From NCBI RefSeq assembly GCF_015351235.1, contig NZ_JADKSJ010000001.1, forward strand, positions 1,365,530 to 1,429,529: a stretch of 64,000 bases of DNA, read 5' to 3'. Position 1 is the first letter of the stretch. Every line of letters begins with the position of its first letter. A program made the translations under genes and the position numbers. Source of the stretch: Plantibacter sp. VKM Ac-2880 (lineage in GTDB: Bacteria > Actinomycetota > Actinomycetes > Actinomycetales > Microbacteriaceae). Below are positions 17,323-26,010 of this stretch, in pieces. The notes under the pieces were generated by a model. It worked only from the letters and a program-made list of their open reading frames with translations, was not told the DNA's origin and did no database searches.

Positions 17323-18819
17323 TCAGTGCGCGAGCACCGGCTCCGTCGATGCCTCCGGGGCGTGGTGCAGGGCGAGTCCCTGGTTGCGCCGGCGGAACAG
17401 CAGCGCCGCGGTCACCGCACCGACCGCGAAGAAGCCGGCACCCCAGAAGTACGTCGTTTGGTAGCTGTGGATCGCCGCCTGGGCGAGCACCTCGGCGGTC
17501 GGCGGAGCGTTGTCCGTGACGTAGGCCGTCGCGGCGCTCGCCGCAAGGGTGTTGAGCAGGGCGACACCGATCGAGCCACCCACCTGCTGGCTCGTGTTGA
17601 CCGTCGCCGAGGCGACACCGGCGAATGCGCGATCCACGCCGAGGGTCGCCGTCTGCATCGAGGCGGGCATGATCGATCCCATCGCGAAGCCGAGCACCAT
17701 GAGCGCCGGCATGACGTCGGCCAGGTAGGAGCTGTCGAGGTCGAGTCGGGTGAGCAGGAGCATCCCGACCGCGCCGAGGGTCATGCCGAACGGCACCATC
17801 ACCTTCGGTCCGAAGCGGGGGACGAGGAGGTTCGTCCCGAGCTGTGCTGCGAGCACGAGCATCGCGATCATCGGCAGGAAGGCGAAGCCCGTCTGCTGCG
17901 GCGAGTAGCCGAGTGAGGCCTGCAGGTAGTACGTGACGAACAGGAAGATGCCGAACATCCCGGCTCCGGCGATCATGACCGAGATGAACGCGGCACCGCG
18001 GTTGCGGTCGAGGATGATCGACAACGGGAGGAGCGGATGCGCGGCTCGTCGCTGCCAGAGGACGAAGGCGATGAGCAGCACGCCGGCAGCCGTGAGGAAC
18101 CCCCAGCTGAGCGGCGAGTCCCAGCCGTCGGTCTCCGCGTTCGCGAAGCCGTACACCAGGCTGAACAGCGCACCTGAGACGAGCACGGTGCCGGGGACGT
18201 CGAGCTTCGGACGCGGACCGGTCGCCTTCGGTGTAGTGATGAAGACGACGGCGCCGACGATCGCGATCACGGCGATGAACACGTTGATGGAGAGGTTCCA
18301 GCGCCAGTCGAACTGTTCGGTCAGGAAGCCGCCGAGGAGGAGTCCGACCGCGCCGCCCGCACCCGCGATCGCGCCGAAGACGCCGAACGCCCTGGCGCGT
18401 TCCTTCGGGATTGTGAAGGTGGTGGTGAGCATGGCGAGTGCGGTCGGTGCGAGGAGCGCTGCGAAGACACCCTGGAGTGCCCGCGCGGCGACGAGCATCC
18501 CGAAGGAGTCGGCGGCGCCGCCGAGCGCCGAGGCGACCGCGAAGCCGATGAGTCCGATGATGAACGCCCGTTTGCGGCCGATGAGGTCGGAGAGGCGTCC
18601 GCCGAGCAGCAGGAGGCTGCCGAAGGCGAGTGAGTAGGCGGTGACGATCCACTGGCGGTCGCCGTCCGAGAAGCCGAGGTCGGCTTGGGCTGCTGGCATC
18701 GCGATGTTCACGACCGTGGCGTCGAGCACGACCATGAGTTGGGCGAGGCCGACGGTGACGAGCGTCCACCAGCGACGTGAGGAGACGGCCGGGGTCCCGG
18801 CGGTGAGAGTCGAGGTCAT
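17323..18819 (-). CDS. MFS efflux transporter, DHA2 (14-TM) family
   Basis: A 498-residue DHA2/EmrB-QacA type drug-proton antiporter. Motif C-like GLAQLMVVLDATVVNIAMP in TM1 and the GGRLSDLIGRKRAF motif A loop (about residues 78-91) are clear, and 14 hydrophobic segments can be traced. It exports hydrophobic toxic compounds. It is divergent from a TetR regulator with a dense cluster of GTTC/GAAC half-sites between them, the usual pump-repressor arrangement. The ATG at 18819 was chosen; an in-frame ATG four codons upstream lies closer to the operator and cannot be excluded. Confidence 0.92.
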   Translation of the reverse strand: MTSTLTAGTPAVSSRRWWTLVTVGLAQLMVVLDATVVNIAMPAAQADLGFSDGDRQWIVTAYSLAFGSLLLLGGRLSDLIGRKRAFIIGLIGFAVASALGGAADSFGMLVAARALQGVFAALLAPTALAMLTTTFTIPKERARAFGVFGAIAGAGGAVGLLLGGFLTEQFDWRWNLSINVFIAVIAIVGAVVFITTPKATGPRPKLDVPGTVLVSGALFSLVYGFANAETDGWDSPLSWGFLTAAGVLLIAFVLWQRRAAHPLLPLSIILDRNRGAAFISVMIAGAGMFGIFLFVTYYLQASLGYSPQQTGFAFLPMIAMLVLAAQLGTNLLVPRFGPKVMVPFGMTLGAVGMLLLTRLDLDSSYLADVMPALMVLGFAMGSIMPASMQTATLGVDRAFAGVASATVNTSQQVGGSIGVALLNTLAASAATAYVTDNAPPTAEVLAQAAIHSYQTTYFWGAGFFAVGAVTAALLFRRRNQGLALHHAPEASTEPVLAH

Positions 18820-18834
18820 GCTGAGGAGCATATA

Positions 18835-18889
18835 CGGAACCGGGCAGTTTCGGAACCGGCAAGTTCCAGAACGTTCCAGTTCCTGAACT
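18835..18889. promoter_or_regulatory. TetR operator region with clustered GGAAC/GTTCC half-sites
   Basis: A direct repeat CGGAACCGGGCA / CGGAACCGGCA occurs at 18835 and 18851 (16-bp step), followed by two small palindromes, GTTCCAGAAC (18863-18872) and GTTCCTGAAC (18879-18888), with GTTCC between them. The cluster spans the promoters of both divergent genes; a -10-like TATGCT for tetR lies at 18889-18894. Repressor dimers binding side by side would shut off both promoters. Confidence 0.65.
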
Positions 18890-18925
18890 ATGCTGTTCCT
18901 CGAGACGAAAGGGAGGTGAGCCGCG

Positions 18926-19537
18926 ATGACGCAGCTCGAGACTCCGCCCGACGCCCCGAAGCTCGGACGCAAGCGTGACCACTCCCGCGACGCCGAGATC
19001 CTCGAGGCGGCACTCGACGTCCTGGCCGAGACGGGCTACGCCGGCATGACGGTCGACATGGTCGCGTCCCGCGCCAAAGCGGGCAAGGCGACCCTGTATC
19101 GGCGGTGGGCGTCCAAGTCGGAACTCGTGATCGACGCCGTCGCCTGCATGAAGCAGATCGACCCGGACTTCTCGAAGCTGCCCGACACCGGCTCGCTCCG
19201 CGGCGACCTCGTCGCGCTGATCAAGGCACCGTCCATCGCCGACGGTGAACGGAAGATGCGGGTCTTCGCCGGGGTCATGTCGATGATCTCCGACGCCCCC
19301 GAGCTCACCGATTCCGTGCACTCCGCCATCGTGGAGCCGCGCATGGCCGTCAACCGGTTCCTGTTGCGGCGCGCGATCGACCGCGGCGAGATCCGCGAAG
19401 ACGCGGACGTCGAGACGCTGTCGCTCATCAGTCAGGCGATGGTCAGCTACCGGGTGCTGATGCTGCGCGAACCGGTCACGCGGGACTTCCTCGTGTCGGT
19501 GATCGACGGCGTCATCATGCCGGCCGTCCGGAAGTAG
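18926..19537 (+). CDS. TetR-family transcriptional regulator of the divergent efflux pump
   Basis: A 203-residue TetR/AcrR-type repressor. The HTH spans about residues 19-65 (RDAEILEAALDVLAETGYAG, then AGKATLYRRWASKSEL), followed by an all-helical ligand domain. The start is ATG at 18926 with GGGAGGTGAG upstream. It is divergent from the DHA2 exporter and probably releases the operator on binding the pump's substrate. The next gene begins 4 bp after its stop, so they are probably cotranscribed. Confidence 0.9.
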   Translation: MTQLETPPDAPKLGRKRDHSRDAEILEAALDVLAETGYAGMTVDMVASRAKAGKATLYRRWASKSELVIDAVACMKQIDPDFSKLPDTGSLRGDLVALIKAPSIADGERKMRVFAGVMSMISDAPELTDSVHSAIVEPRMAVNRFLLRRAIDRGEIREDADVETLSLISQAMVSYRVLMLREPVTRDFLVSVIDGVIMPAVRK

Positions 19538-19541
19538 CCCG

Positions 19542-20345
19542 ATGACCGAAGGGCCGATCAGACCTCGTACCGGGCTGGTCGATCACGCTGCACCGGTCCG
19601 GCTCGGGACGGCGGACGCCCTACTGCGGTTCTCGGGCCCCCGTGAGGCGGACGGACGGCACCTCATCGTCGACGGCGTGCCGGCGTTCGAGCTGAGCTTC
19701 CCGTGCGGCACGTGCGCGCTGCTCTTCCGTCGTCTGGACGCGGAGGCCCGCGTGCTCGCCGAGGCAGCGCTGCACGACCACCTCGACGCGCACGTGCCCA
19801 CGATCGACAATCCCTCGCTGCGCGAGCTCGTGTCCACGTTCCTCCCCGAGGGGAGCTACCTCCCGCTCCTGCTGTCCGTCGAACCGGTCCTCGTCGCTCC
19901 GGGTGGCGACCGCGACTACTTCTCGCACGAACAGGTGGTGCACCGCGGGATCGATGCGAACCTGGGTGCGCCGGAGGACCCGGCGACCGAGTACTACCGC
20001 GGCTCGACCCGGACGATCGGCGATCACGAGACCCTGTTCGAGTTCCTGGTGCCGATGCTGCCGCCGAGCCGGAACGATCGTGCCCGCGTGGACGTCTACG
20101 AGGCCGCGTTCCGCGCCGGGGGAGCGGCGACCGTGCTCGCCGTCTCCGTCCTCGATCGGACGCAGCCGTCCGACAGCGTCGAGGCGCACTCGGGTCTCGT
20201 GCATTTCGTGCTCGACGGTCACCACAAGCTGGAGGCTGCGGCGAGGCTCGGCGTCGCGGTGACGCTCCTCGCCTTCGTCTCGGTCGAGGCGAGCCTCGCC
20301 GACACGGCGACGGTGATCGGCCTTCCTGAGCTCCTCGCCCGCTGA
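19542..20345 (+). CDS. hypothetical protein with ParB-like DGHHKL motif
   Basis: A 267-residue protein of unknown function. FVLDGHHKLEAAARLG at 222-237 resembles the GxHR-type nucleotide-binding motif of ParB/Srx-fold proteins. Near the N-terminus there is a CGTC pair (C55, C58) in FPCGTCALLF. No membrane segment or signal peptide is seen. It begins 4 bp after the TetR gene and is likely cotranscribed with it. A ParB-fold domain would allow CTP/ATP binding or a phosphotransfer role, but this is only inferred from the short motif. Confidence 0.6.
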   Translation: MTEGPIRPRTGLVDHAAPVRLGTADALLRFSGPREADGRHLIVDGVPAFELSFPCGTCALLFRRLDAEARVLAEAALHDHLDAHVPTIDNPSLRELVSTFLPEGSYLPLLLSVEPVLVAPGGDRDYFSHEQVVHRGIDANLGAPEDPATEYYRGSTRTIGDHETLFEFLVPMLPPSRNDRARVDVYEAAFRAGGAATVLAVSVLDRTQPSDSVEAHSGLVHFVLDGHHKLEAAARLGVAVTLLAFVSVEASLADTATVIGLPELLAR

Positions 20346-20358
20346 GGGGCGGTGGTCC

Positions 20359-21324
20359 TCAGACCGACGGCGATGCGTCGGTGCCGGAAAACGCCGGATG
20401 ACCGAAGAGTCCCGGCAGCCCACCGGTGTGCAGGAAGACCGTGCGGTCCCCTGGCCGGATGCCACCGCGCGCCACGGCGTCGACGAGGCCGCTGAACGCG
20501 CGGCCGGTGTAGGTCGGGTCGAGGAGGAGGCCCTCCTGTTCCGCGGCGAGCGACATCGCCGCGCGGGTGCCGTCGGTCAGGTGCTCGTACCCCGCGCCGA
20601 TCTGGGTACGGTCGACCCGCAGCGCCTCGGCAGGAGACCGTTCGCCGTATCCCATGTCGGCGAGCAGAGCCGCCACCGTCGCCCGGCCGTCCGGAACGGC
20701 GCCGCAGTCGACTCCGAGCACCACCTCGGCCCCGAGCCCGGCGACGAGCCCCGCCATCGTGCCTCCGGAACCGATGGCGACGACGACGTGGCGGACGTCG
20801 GGCACCTGTTCCCGGAGTTCTCGGGCGGCGTCGACGTAGGCCGTCGCACTGGCGGCGTTCGATCCGCCGAACGGGATCCGGGAGACGGATCCGAAGCGGC
20901 CCTCGGCTTCGAGCGCATCGGCGACGGATTCCGCGGTGGCGTCGCCCGACCAGACGAGGTGTGCGCCGAACAACCGGTCCAACAGGACGTTGCCGCGCCG
21001 GGTGTCGGGTTCGTCGCCCTGCAGGACGAGCGCGCAGCGCAGACCGACACGTGCGGCCGCGGCCGCCGTCAACCTCGCATGATTGCTCTGCGGAGCGCCG
21101 GTCGTGAGGACCCACTCGGCGCCGGACCGTAGCGCCTCGCCCATGGTGATCTGGAGCTTCCTGGCCTTGTTCCCGCCGCCACCGAGCCCGATGAGGTCGT
21201 CTCGTTTGATGAGCAGGTCGCCCGCGTCGAGGCCGATCGCCGCGGCGAGCCGGTCGGCCCGGTCGACCTGCGTCGGACCGGCGACGAACGTCGGATCCGG
21301 GGTGTGCCGTCGGTCGCCGTCCAC
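20359..21324 (-). CDS. D-cysteine desulfhydrase / ACC deaminase-family PLP enzyme
   Basis: A 321-residue fold-type II PLP enzyme. KRDDLIGLGGGGNKARKL contains the PLP lysine; TTGAPQSNHA and the glycine-rich phosphate loop VVAIGSGGTMAGL also match. Relatives degrade D-cysteine to pyruvate, sulfide and ammonia, or act on 1-aminocyclopropane-1-carboxylate. Residues separating the two activities are not decisive here, so the class is left open. The start is GTG at 21324, with GGAG seven bases upstream. An in-frame ATG at 21444 would read through the tRNA-Lys gene and is a false extension. Confidence 0.85.
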   Translation of the reverse strand: MDGDRRHTPDPTFVAGPTQVDRADRLAAAIGLDAGDLLIKRDDLIGLGGGGNKARKLQITMGEALRSGAEWVLTTGAPQSNHARLTAAAAARVGLRCALVLQGDEPDTRRGNVLLDRLFGAHLVWSGDATAESVADALEAEGRFGSVSRIPFGGSNAASATAYVDAARELREQVPDVRHVVVAIGSGGTMAGLVAGLGAEVVLGVDCGAVPDGRATVAALLADMGYGERSPAEALRVDRTQIGAGYEHLTDGTRAAMSLAAEQEGLLLDPTYTGRAFSGLVDAVARGGIRPGDRTVFLHTGGLPGLFGHPAFSGTDASPSV

Positions 21325-21383
21325 GGGGTCTCCGTCTCTCCGGCCGCTCGCTCGCGCGCGAGCGGATGCGAGTGGTGGTGCAC

Positions 21384-21459
21384 TGGTGGGCCCGGTGGGG
21401 CTCGAACCCACGACCCGCGGATTAAAAGTCCGATGCTCTGCCAACTGAGCTACAGGCCC
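21384..21459 (-). tRNA. tRNA-Lys (anticodon TTT)
   Basis: A complete cloverleaf can be drawn: acceptor GGGCCTG pairs with CGGGCCC (one G-U), the D-arm contains AGCTCAGTTGG, the anticodon stem-loop GGACTTTTAATCC gives anticodon TTT, and the T-loop is GGTTCGAGCCC. The discriminator is A and CCA is encoded (21384-21386). A -10-like TAGAGT lies about 12 bp upstream. Confidence 0.97.
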
Positions 21460-21590
21460 ATACGGGTTCTACTCTACGAGATCCGGGCGCGCGACGTTGA
21501 CGCGTCGCGTGATCGTCTCGGGGAGCTGCGCCCGCTCGAGGCGGGTACCGTGGTCGGGTGCGCGGAGCGTGGCGCACAGGAGGAGGACGC

Positions 21591-22220
21591 ATGACCGAGG
21601 GATTCCACCGTCCGACGAAGCTACCGCCGTCGATGCTCGAGGCCATCCAGGGCGGCCTCGACCCCGAGGCCGTGTCGAGGATCACCCACGAGACCGCGGT
21701 CGCGCTGCTCACCCGGGTGCGGGCGGACCCCGACCCCGCCGTGGTCGACCGCCTCGTCACCTACACGGACGAGCACGGCATCGACGCCATCGCCGAACTC
21801 TGGTCCCACGCGAGTCCGCGGAGCCTCCCCGGAGCGCTCTGGCGGATCTACCTGTTGCGCCTCCTCATCCGCCAGGACCCCGTCGGCACGAGCTTCAGCT
21901 TCCAGCGGGGGACCGAACTCATCACGACGGTGGACCCGGTCATCGCCGGTGCCGCCGAGCCCACCGGTCCGGAGGAGATCATCGTCCTCGCCGACCAGAT
22001 CCTCCGTGGCCTCTACACCGGCGACTTCGCGATCGCGCTCGAGCGGGCGGCGTCCTTCTGCCGCATCAACGCCGTCGGATGCTCCTCGCTGGCGGACGAC
22101 CGCGACGCGGTCGACCCGGCCGACGCCGCGCGGCTCACGACGAAGGCCGCCCGGTTCGGCACCATCGCCGAGGAACTCGCCGGCTGCGCCCGCCTCTGGC
22201 GCACCGATTCACTTGACTGA
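21591..22220 (+). CDS. conserved hypothetical protein upstream of sigK
   Basis: A 209-residue, mostly helical soluble protein that I do not recognise as a characterised family. The start is ATG at 21591 with AGGAGGAC just upstream, an unusually strong ribosome site. Features are LPPSMLEAIQGGLDPEAV near the N-terminus and a C-terminal half with three Cys residues (SFCRINAVGCSSL, ELAGCARLW). No signal peptide or membrane segment is seen. It lies between tRNA-Lys and the sigK leader; a functional tie to SigK is not shown. Confidence 0.7.
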   Translation: MTEGFHRPTKLPPSMLEAIQGGLDPEAVSRITHETAVALLTRVRADPDPAVVDRLVTYTDEHGIDAIAELWSHASPRSLPGALWRIYLLRLLIRQDPVGTSFSFQRGTELITTVDPVIAGAAEPTGPEEIIVLADQILRGLYTGDFAIALERAASFCRINAVGCSSLADDRDAVDPADAARLTTKAARFGTIAEELAGCARLWRTDSLD

Positions 22221-22564
22221 ACCTCACCGTCGGGTCAAGCTCCTGCACCTGGGAATACACACAGGCGATCGCTTGCTACACTGATTGAGCCGGGCCGCAG
22301 TAACCCCGGGCTCCAAAAATCGCCGCTCCGAGCGGCCTTGCGCCGAGAGGCGTTTCTGCGGCCTGGCGCTTCTTCCCTCGGGCTCGTCCCCGACACCCAA
22401 CGCTCCGTGATGACACCGGAACTGGGGTGGCCCATCCTGCCGATTGCTCCAATCGGATCCCGGCTCCGCGTCGAACTACGTGCATGACCACCGCACTGTA
22501 CACGCAGACCCGTCCTCGGGCGGGCGTCGCGCAAACCGTCGGTGTCCGTGAGAAGCTAAGACTT
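22221..22564 (+). promoter_or_regulatory. 344-bp leader/promoter region of sigK with several hairpins
   Basis: No convincing gene lies here. An extended -10 (TGC then TACACT, 22274-22282) suggests a transcription start near 22289. The following RNA could form a GAGCC(C)GGGG hairpin (about 22287-22313), a perfect 6-bp GCCGCT/AGCGGC stem near 22322-22337, and a CGCC-GAGA-GGCG tetraloop hairpin. A 17-bp inverted repeat, CCGATTG / CAATCGG with a CTC centre, sits at 22440-22456. The region may be a long structured leader, a small RNA gene, or both. Confidence 0.45.
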
Positions 22565-23155
22565 GTGACCACGGGACCGGAAGCCGACGCTGCGCCGCAG
22601 CCGTCCTTGGCGAACGTCCTCGACGCCCTACTCATCCGCGTCGCCGGTGGCGACCAGGTCGCCTTCAGTGAGCTGTACGACCACATCGCTCCGCGGGTCC
22701 TCGGGCTCGTGAAACGGGTGCTCGTCGACCACGCCCAGTCCGAGGAGGTCACCCAGGAGGTGTTCCTCGAGGTCTGGCAGAACGCCACCAAGTTCGAGGC
22801 GGGCAAGGGCACCGCGACGACGTGGGTGCTCACCATGGCCCACCGTCGTGCGATCGATCGTGTGCGGGCCTCACAGGCTGGCCGCGACCGCGACCTCAAG
22901 ATCGGTATCCGCGACTTCGACGAGCGTGTCGACGACGTCCAGGAGACGGTCGAGATCCGCATCGAACATGAGCGGGTCAAGCGCGCGTTCGTGCGGTTGA
23001 GCGAGCTGCAGCGCGAAGCGGTGACGCTCGCGTACTACGGCGGTTACAGTCACAGCGAGATCTCGAACCTGCTCGGCGTACCGATCGGTACGGTCAAGAC
23101 CAGGTTGCGGGACGGAATGATCAGACTTCGAGACGAGTTGGGGGTGCGTACATGA
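22565..23155 (+). CDS. sigK: ECF RNA polymerase sigma factor SigK
   Basis: A 196-residue ECF sigma factor. Region 2 spans about 13-85 (LIRVAGGDQVAFSELYDHI, VTQEVFLEVWQ, then TWVLTMAHRRAIDRVR), and region 4 about 130-190 (LSELQREAVTLAYYGGYSHS, then IGTVKTRLRDGMIRLR). Pairing with the overlapping downstream rskA gene identifies it as SigK-type, a sigma factor held inactive by RskA and released by membrane proteolysis. I chose the GTG at 22565 (GAGAAG upstream), giving the usual family length; an ATG at 22484 would add 27 atypical residues. Confidence 0.9.
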   Translation: MTTGPEADAAPQPSLANVLDALLIRVAGGDQVAFSELYDHIAPRVLGLVKRVLVDHAQSEEVTQEVFLEVWQNATKFEAGKGTATTWVLTMAHRRAIDRVRASQAGRDRDLKIGIRDFDERVDDVQETVEIRIEHERVKRAFVRLSELQREAVTLAYYGGYSHSEISNLLGVPIGTVKTRLRDGMIRLRDELGVRT

Positions 23156-24006
23156 CCGAGCGAGACGATGCAGCAGACCTGGCAGCCGGTAACGCGCTGC
23201 ACACCCTGACCCCGCGTGAGCAGGAGCGGTTCGACCGCCTGCGCGCCGAACACGAGTCCGTCCGCGAGGAAGCGGCGGAATTCGAGGAGACCGTAGCCAT
23301 GCTCGACCTCGCAGCACCACCGGTGCAGCCGTCGGCCGCGCTCAAGAACTCCCTGATGGCGGCGATCCAGAACCTGCCGCAGCTGCCCGTCGACGCCCCT
23401 GTCGCGACCCCGGTCGTGCAGGACGAGGCGATCCCGACCATCCCGCGGGCCGAGGAGACGACGACCCCGGAGGCCGCCGTCGAACCGGAGACCACTTCGT
23501 CTTCGACCACCCCGGCTCCGATCGTGGGAGCCGCGGAGCGCAAGGCCGCCTCACGGTGGCGGCGGGGTGCCGTCGGCATGGTCGTCGGTGCTGCAGCGGC
23601 TGTCGGTCTCATCTTCGGTGGCGTCGGACTGGCGAACACCTTCGGCGGCGGATCCCTCACGCAGACCGTCGCCCTCGCGGAGATCAACGCGGCCTCCGAC
23701 GTCCAGCGCGCCAAGGTGTCCATGGACGACGCGACCGCGACCCTCGTGTGGTCCGGCGAGCTCGGCAAGTCCGCCCTCCTCGTCGACGGGCTCGGTTCGC
23801 TGCCGGCCGACAAGGTCTACGAACTCTGGTACATCGGTGAAGAGGGGCCGGTGTCCGCCGGAACGTTCTCGGCAGCGAACGGCACCACCTGGCGGGTCCT
23901 CGACGGCGCGATGAGCGCGGGGGACAAGGTCGGCGTGACCGTGGAACCGCAGGGTGGCTCCGAGCAGCCGACCACCGACCCGATCATGGTCATCGACACG
24001 GCCTAG
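23152..24006 (+). CDS. rskA: anti-sigma-K factor RskA
   Basis: A 284-residue single-pass membrane anti-sigma factor. Residues 1-75 form the helical cytoplasmic sigma-binding part (AAGNALHTLTPREQERFDRL). Residues about 76-132 are an unusually long Pro/Thr/Glu-rich linker. A transmembrane helix spans about 140-161. The extracytoplasmic RskA domain (residues ~170-284, LVWSGELGKSALLVDGL, VYELWYIGEEGPVSAGTF) matches PF10099. There is no HxxxCxxC zinc motif, as usual for RskA. The start overlaps the sigK stop (ATGA), so the pair is co-translated. Known relatives are cut by regulated intramembrane proteolysis to free SigK. Confidence 0.9.
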   Translation: MTERDDAADLAAGNALHTLTPREQERFDRLRAEHESVREEAAEFEETVAMLDLAAPPVQPSAALKNSLMAAIQNLPQLPVDAPVATPVVQDEAIPTIPRAEETTTPEAAVEPETTSSSTTPAPIVGAAERKAASRWRRGAVGMVVGAAAAVGLIFGGVGLANTFGGGSLTQTVALAEINAASDVQRAKVSMDDATATLVWSGELGKSALLVDGLGSLPADKVYELWYIGEEGPVSAGTFSAANGTTWRVLDGAMSAGDKVGVTVEPQGGSEQPTTDPIMVIDTA

Positions 24007-24055
24007 TTGTACTGTCCAGGCAGGTCGCGGAACCGCTCGCCGACCGTGCCGACGA

Positions 24056-24093
24056 CGAAGGCCCCGCCCGGGAATCCCGGGGCGGGGCCTTCG
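24056..24093. terminator. bidirectional terminator between rskA and pstB
   Basis: A long GC stem (CGAAGGCCCCGCC pairing with GGCGGGGCCTTCG, extended by CGGG/CCCG with one bulge) and an AAT loop lies between convergent rskA and pstB. Confidence 0.85.
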
Positions 24094-24109
24094 TCATGTC
24101 AGCGTCGGA

Positions 24110-24889
24110 TCAACCGAAGCGACCCGAGACGTAGTCCTCGGTCGCCTGGACCGACGGCTTCGAGAACATCGTGGTGGTGTCGTCGTACTCGATGAGCTTG
24201 CCCGGCTTGCCGGTGCCGGCGATGTTGAAGAACGCCGTCTTGTCGCTCACGCGGCTCGCCTGCTGCATGTTGTGCGTGACGATGACGATCGTGTACTCCT
24301 GCTTGAGTTCCTCGATGAGGTCCTCGATGGCGAGGGTGGAGATCGGGTCGAGCGCCGAACACGGCTCGTCCATCAGCACCACGTCGGGGGACACCGCGAT
24401 GGCGCGAGCGATGCAGAGACGCTGCTGCTGACCACCGGAGAGTCCGGAGCCGGGCTTGTCGAGGCGGTCCTTCACCTCGTTCCACAGGTTGGCGCCCTGC
24501 AGGGAGCGCTCGACGAGCGCATCCTGGTCCGACTTCGACATCTTCCGGTTGTTGAGCTTCACACCGGCGAGGACGTTCTCCTTGATGCTCATCGTCGGGA
24601 ACGGGTTCGGGCGCTGGAAGACCATGCCCACCTGGCGACGCACGAGCACGGGGTCGACGCCCGGTCCGTACAGGTTGTTGCCGTCGATCAGGACCTCGCC
24701 CTCGACGCGTGCGCCGGGGATGACCTCGTGCATGCGGTTGAGCGTCCGGAGGAACGTGGACTTGCCGCAGCCGGAGGGGCCGATGAACGCGGTGACCGTG
24801 CGGGGCTGGATCTGGAGGGAGACACCCTCGACGGCCATGAAGCTGCCGTAGAAGACGTTGAGGTCGTTGACTTCGATGCTCTTGGACAC
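24110..24889 (-). CDS. pstB: phosphate ABC transporter ATP-binding protein
   Basis: A 259-residue ABC ATPase that powers high-affinity phosphate import with PstA and PstC. Walker A is GPSGCGKST (37-45), the signature is [14 protein letters not shown], and Walker B is [13 protein letters not shown]. The start is GTG at 24889 with AAAGGA upstream. It is the last gene of pstS-pstC-pstA-pstB, 20 bp after pstA. The PHO box before pstS implies induction by phosphate starvation through the RegX3 system encoded downstream in this window. Confidence 0.97.
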   Translation of the reverse strand: MSKSIEVNDLNVFYGSFMAVEGVSLQIQPRTVTAFIGPSGCGKSTFLRTLNRMHEVIPGARVEGEVLIDGNNLYGPGVDPVLVRRQVGMVFQRPNPFPTMSIKENVLAGVKLNNRKMSKSDQDALVERSLQGANLWNEVKDRLDKPGSGLSGGQQQRLCIARAIAVSPDVVLMDEPCSALDPISTLAIEDLIEELKQEYTIVIVTHNMQQASRVSDKTAFFNIAGTGKPGKLIEYDDTTTMFSKPSVQATEDYVSGRFG

Positions 24890-24909
24890 GGGGTTCCTTT
24901 GCTCGCGGC

Positions 24910-26010
24910 CTAGCGGCCGAACTTGGGGGCGAAGATCTTGGCGATGAGGCGGGCGATGAGGTTCAGCGCCATGACGATGAGGATGAGGACGAGCGCACCG
25001 GTCCAGGCGCGGTCCACGTAGGAGGCTCCGTCGGTGCCCTGGTTCGCGTACTGGGTGTACACGAAGACCGGGAGAGTCATCATCGGACCGTCGAAGAGGT
25101 TGTAGTTCATGCTCTGCGTGAACCCGGCGATGATGAGGAGCGGGGCGGTCTCGCCGATCACGCGGGCGACGGCGAGCGTCACACCGGTGATGATGCCGGC
25201 GATCGAGGTGGGGAGCACGATCTTCAGGATGGTCAGCCACTTCGGCACACCGAGGGCGTAGGCAGCCTCACGGAGTTCGTTGGGGACGAGCTTCAGCATC
25301 TCCTCGCTCGATCGCACGACGACGGGGATCATGAGCAGCGACAGGGCGATCGCGCCGCCGATGCCGAGTCGGACGCCGGGACCGAAGAAGATCGCGAGGA
25401 GCGCGAAGGCGAACAGACCCGCGACGATCGAGGGGATGCCGGTCATCACGTCCACGAGGAAGGTGATGCCCTGGGCCAGTCGGCCGCGGCCGTACTCGAC
25501 GAGGTAGATGGCGGTCAGGATGCCGATCGGGATGGAGATGACCGACGTCGCCAGGGTGATGAGCAGCGTGCCGGTGATGGCGTGCAGCGCTCCGCCGCCT
25601 TCGCCGACCACGTTCCGCATCGACAGGCTGAAGTAGTTGATGTCGAAGCGGGCGGCACCGGCGGAGATGACCGTGATGGCCACGGAGATGAGCGGGAGGA
25701 GCGCGATCACGAACGCCGCCGTGACGAGCGTGGTGAGCAGGCGGTCCTTCGCCTTGCGGCGGCCTTCGACGAGGAGCGAGGCGACGTACACGGTCACCGC
25801 GTAGAGCGCGGCACCGAGCACGACGGCTCCGGGCACGTTGTAGCTCTTGTCGGAGCTGGACTGCTGGACCAGCAGGAAGATGAGTCCGCCGACGATCAGG
25901 CTGCCGCCGAGGATCGTGAGCGGCGCGAACTTCGGCAGCTTGCCCGCGGTGAGTGAGTTGGAGAACGGTGTGGCGATGGTCGCCTGACGGCGGTCGGTCG
26001 TGGCGGTCAT
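24910..26010 (-). CDS. pstA: phosphate ABC transporter permease PstA
   Basis: A 366-residue permease with about eight hydrophobic segments. The BPD_transp_1 core and EAA-like loop occupy the C-terminal half ([20 protein letters not shown]). The N-terminus carries an extra pair of membrane segments (about 30-50 and 60-80), longer than the ~280-300 residues of E. coli PstA, a layout seen in some actinobacteria. Its ATG overlaps the pstC stop by one base (TGATG). Confidence 0.95.
   Translation of the reverse strand: MTATTDRRQATIATPFSNSLTAGKLPKFAPLTILGGSLIVGGLIFLLVQQSSSDKSYNVPGAVVLGAALYAVTVYVASLLVEGRRKAKDRLLTTLVTAAFVIALLPLISVAITVISAGAARFDINYFSLSMRNVVGEGGGALHAITGTLLITLATSVISIPIGILTAIYLVEYGRGRLAQGITFLVDVMTGIPSIVAGLFAFALLAIFFGPGVRLGIGGAIALSLLMIPVVVRSSEEMLKLVPNELREAAYALGVPKWLTILKIVLPTSIAGIITGVTLAVARVIGETAPLLIIAGFTQSMNYNLFDGPMMTLPVFVYTQYANQGTDGASYVDRAWTGALVLILIVMALNLIARLIAKIFAPKFGR

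Noticed and set aside
21325..21444. N-terminal extension of the D-cysteine desulfhydrase-like protein reading MAEHRTFNPRVVGSS
   Set aside because: This is an antisense reading of the tRNA-Lys gene, a known recurrent false N-terminus; a GTG with a ribosome site lies after it.
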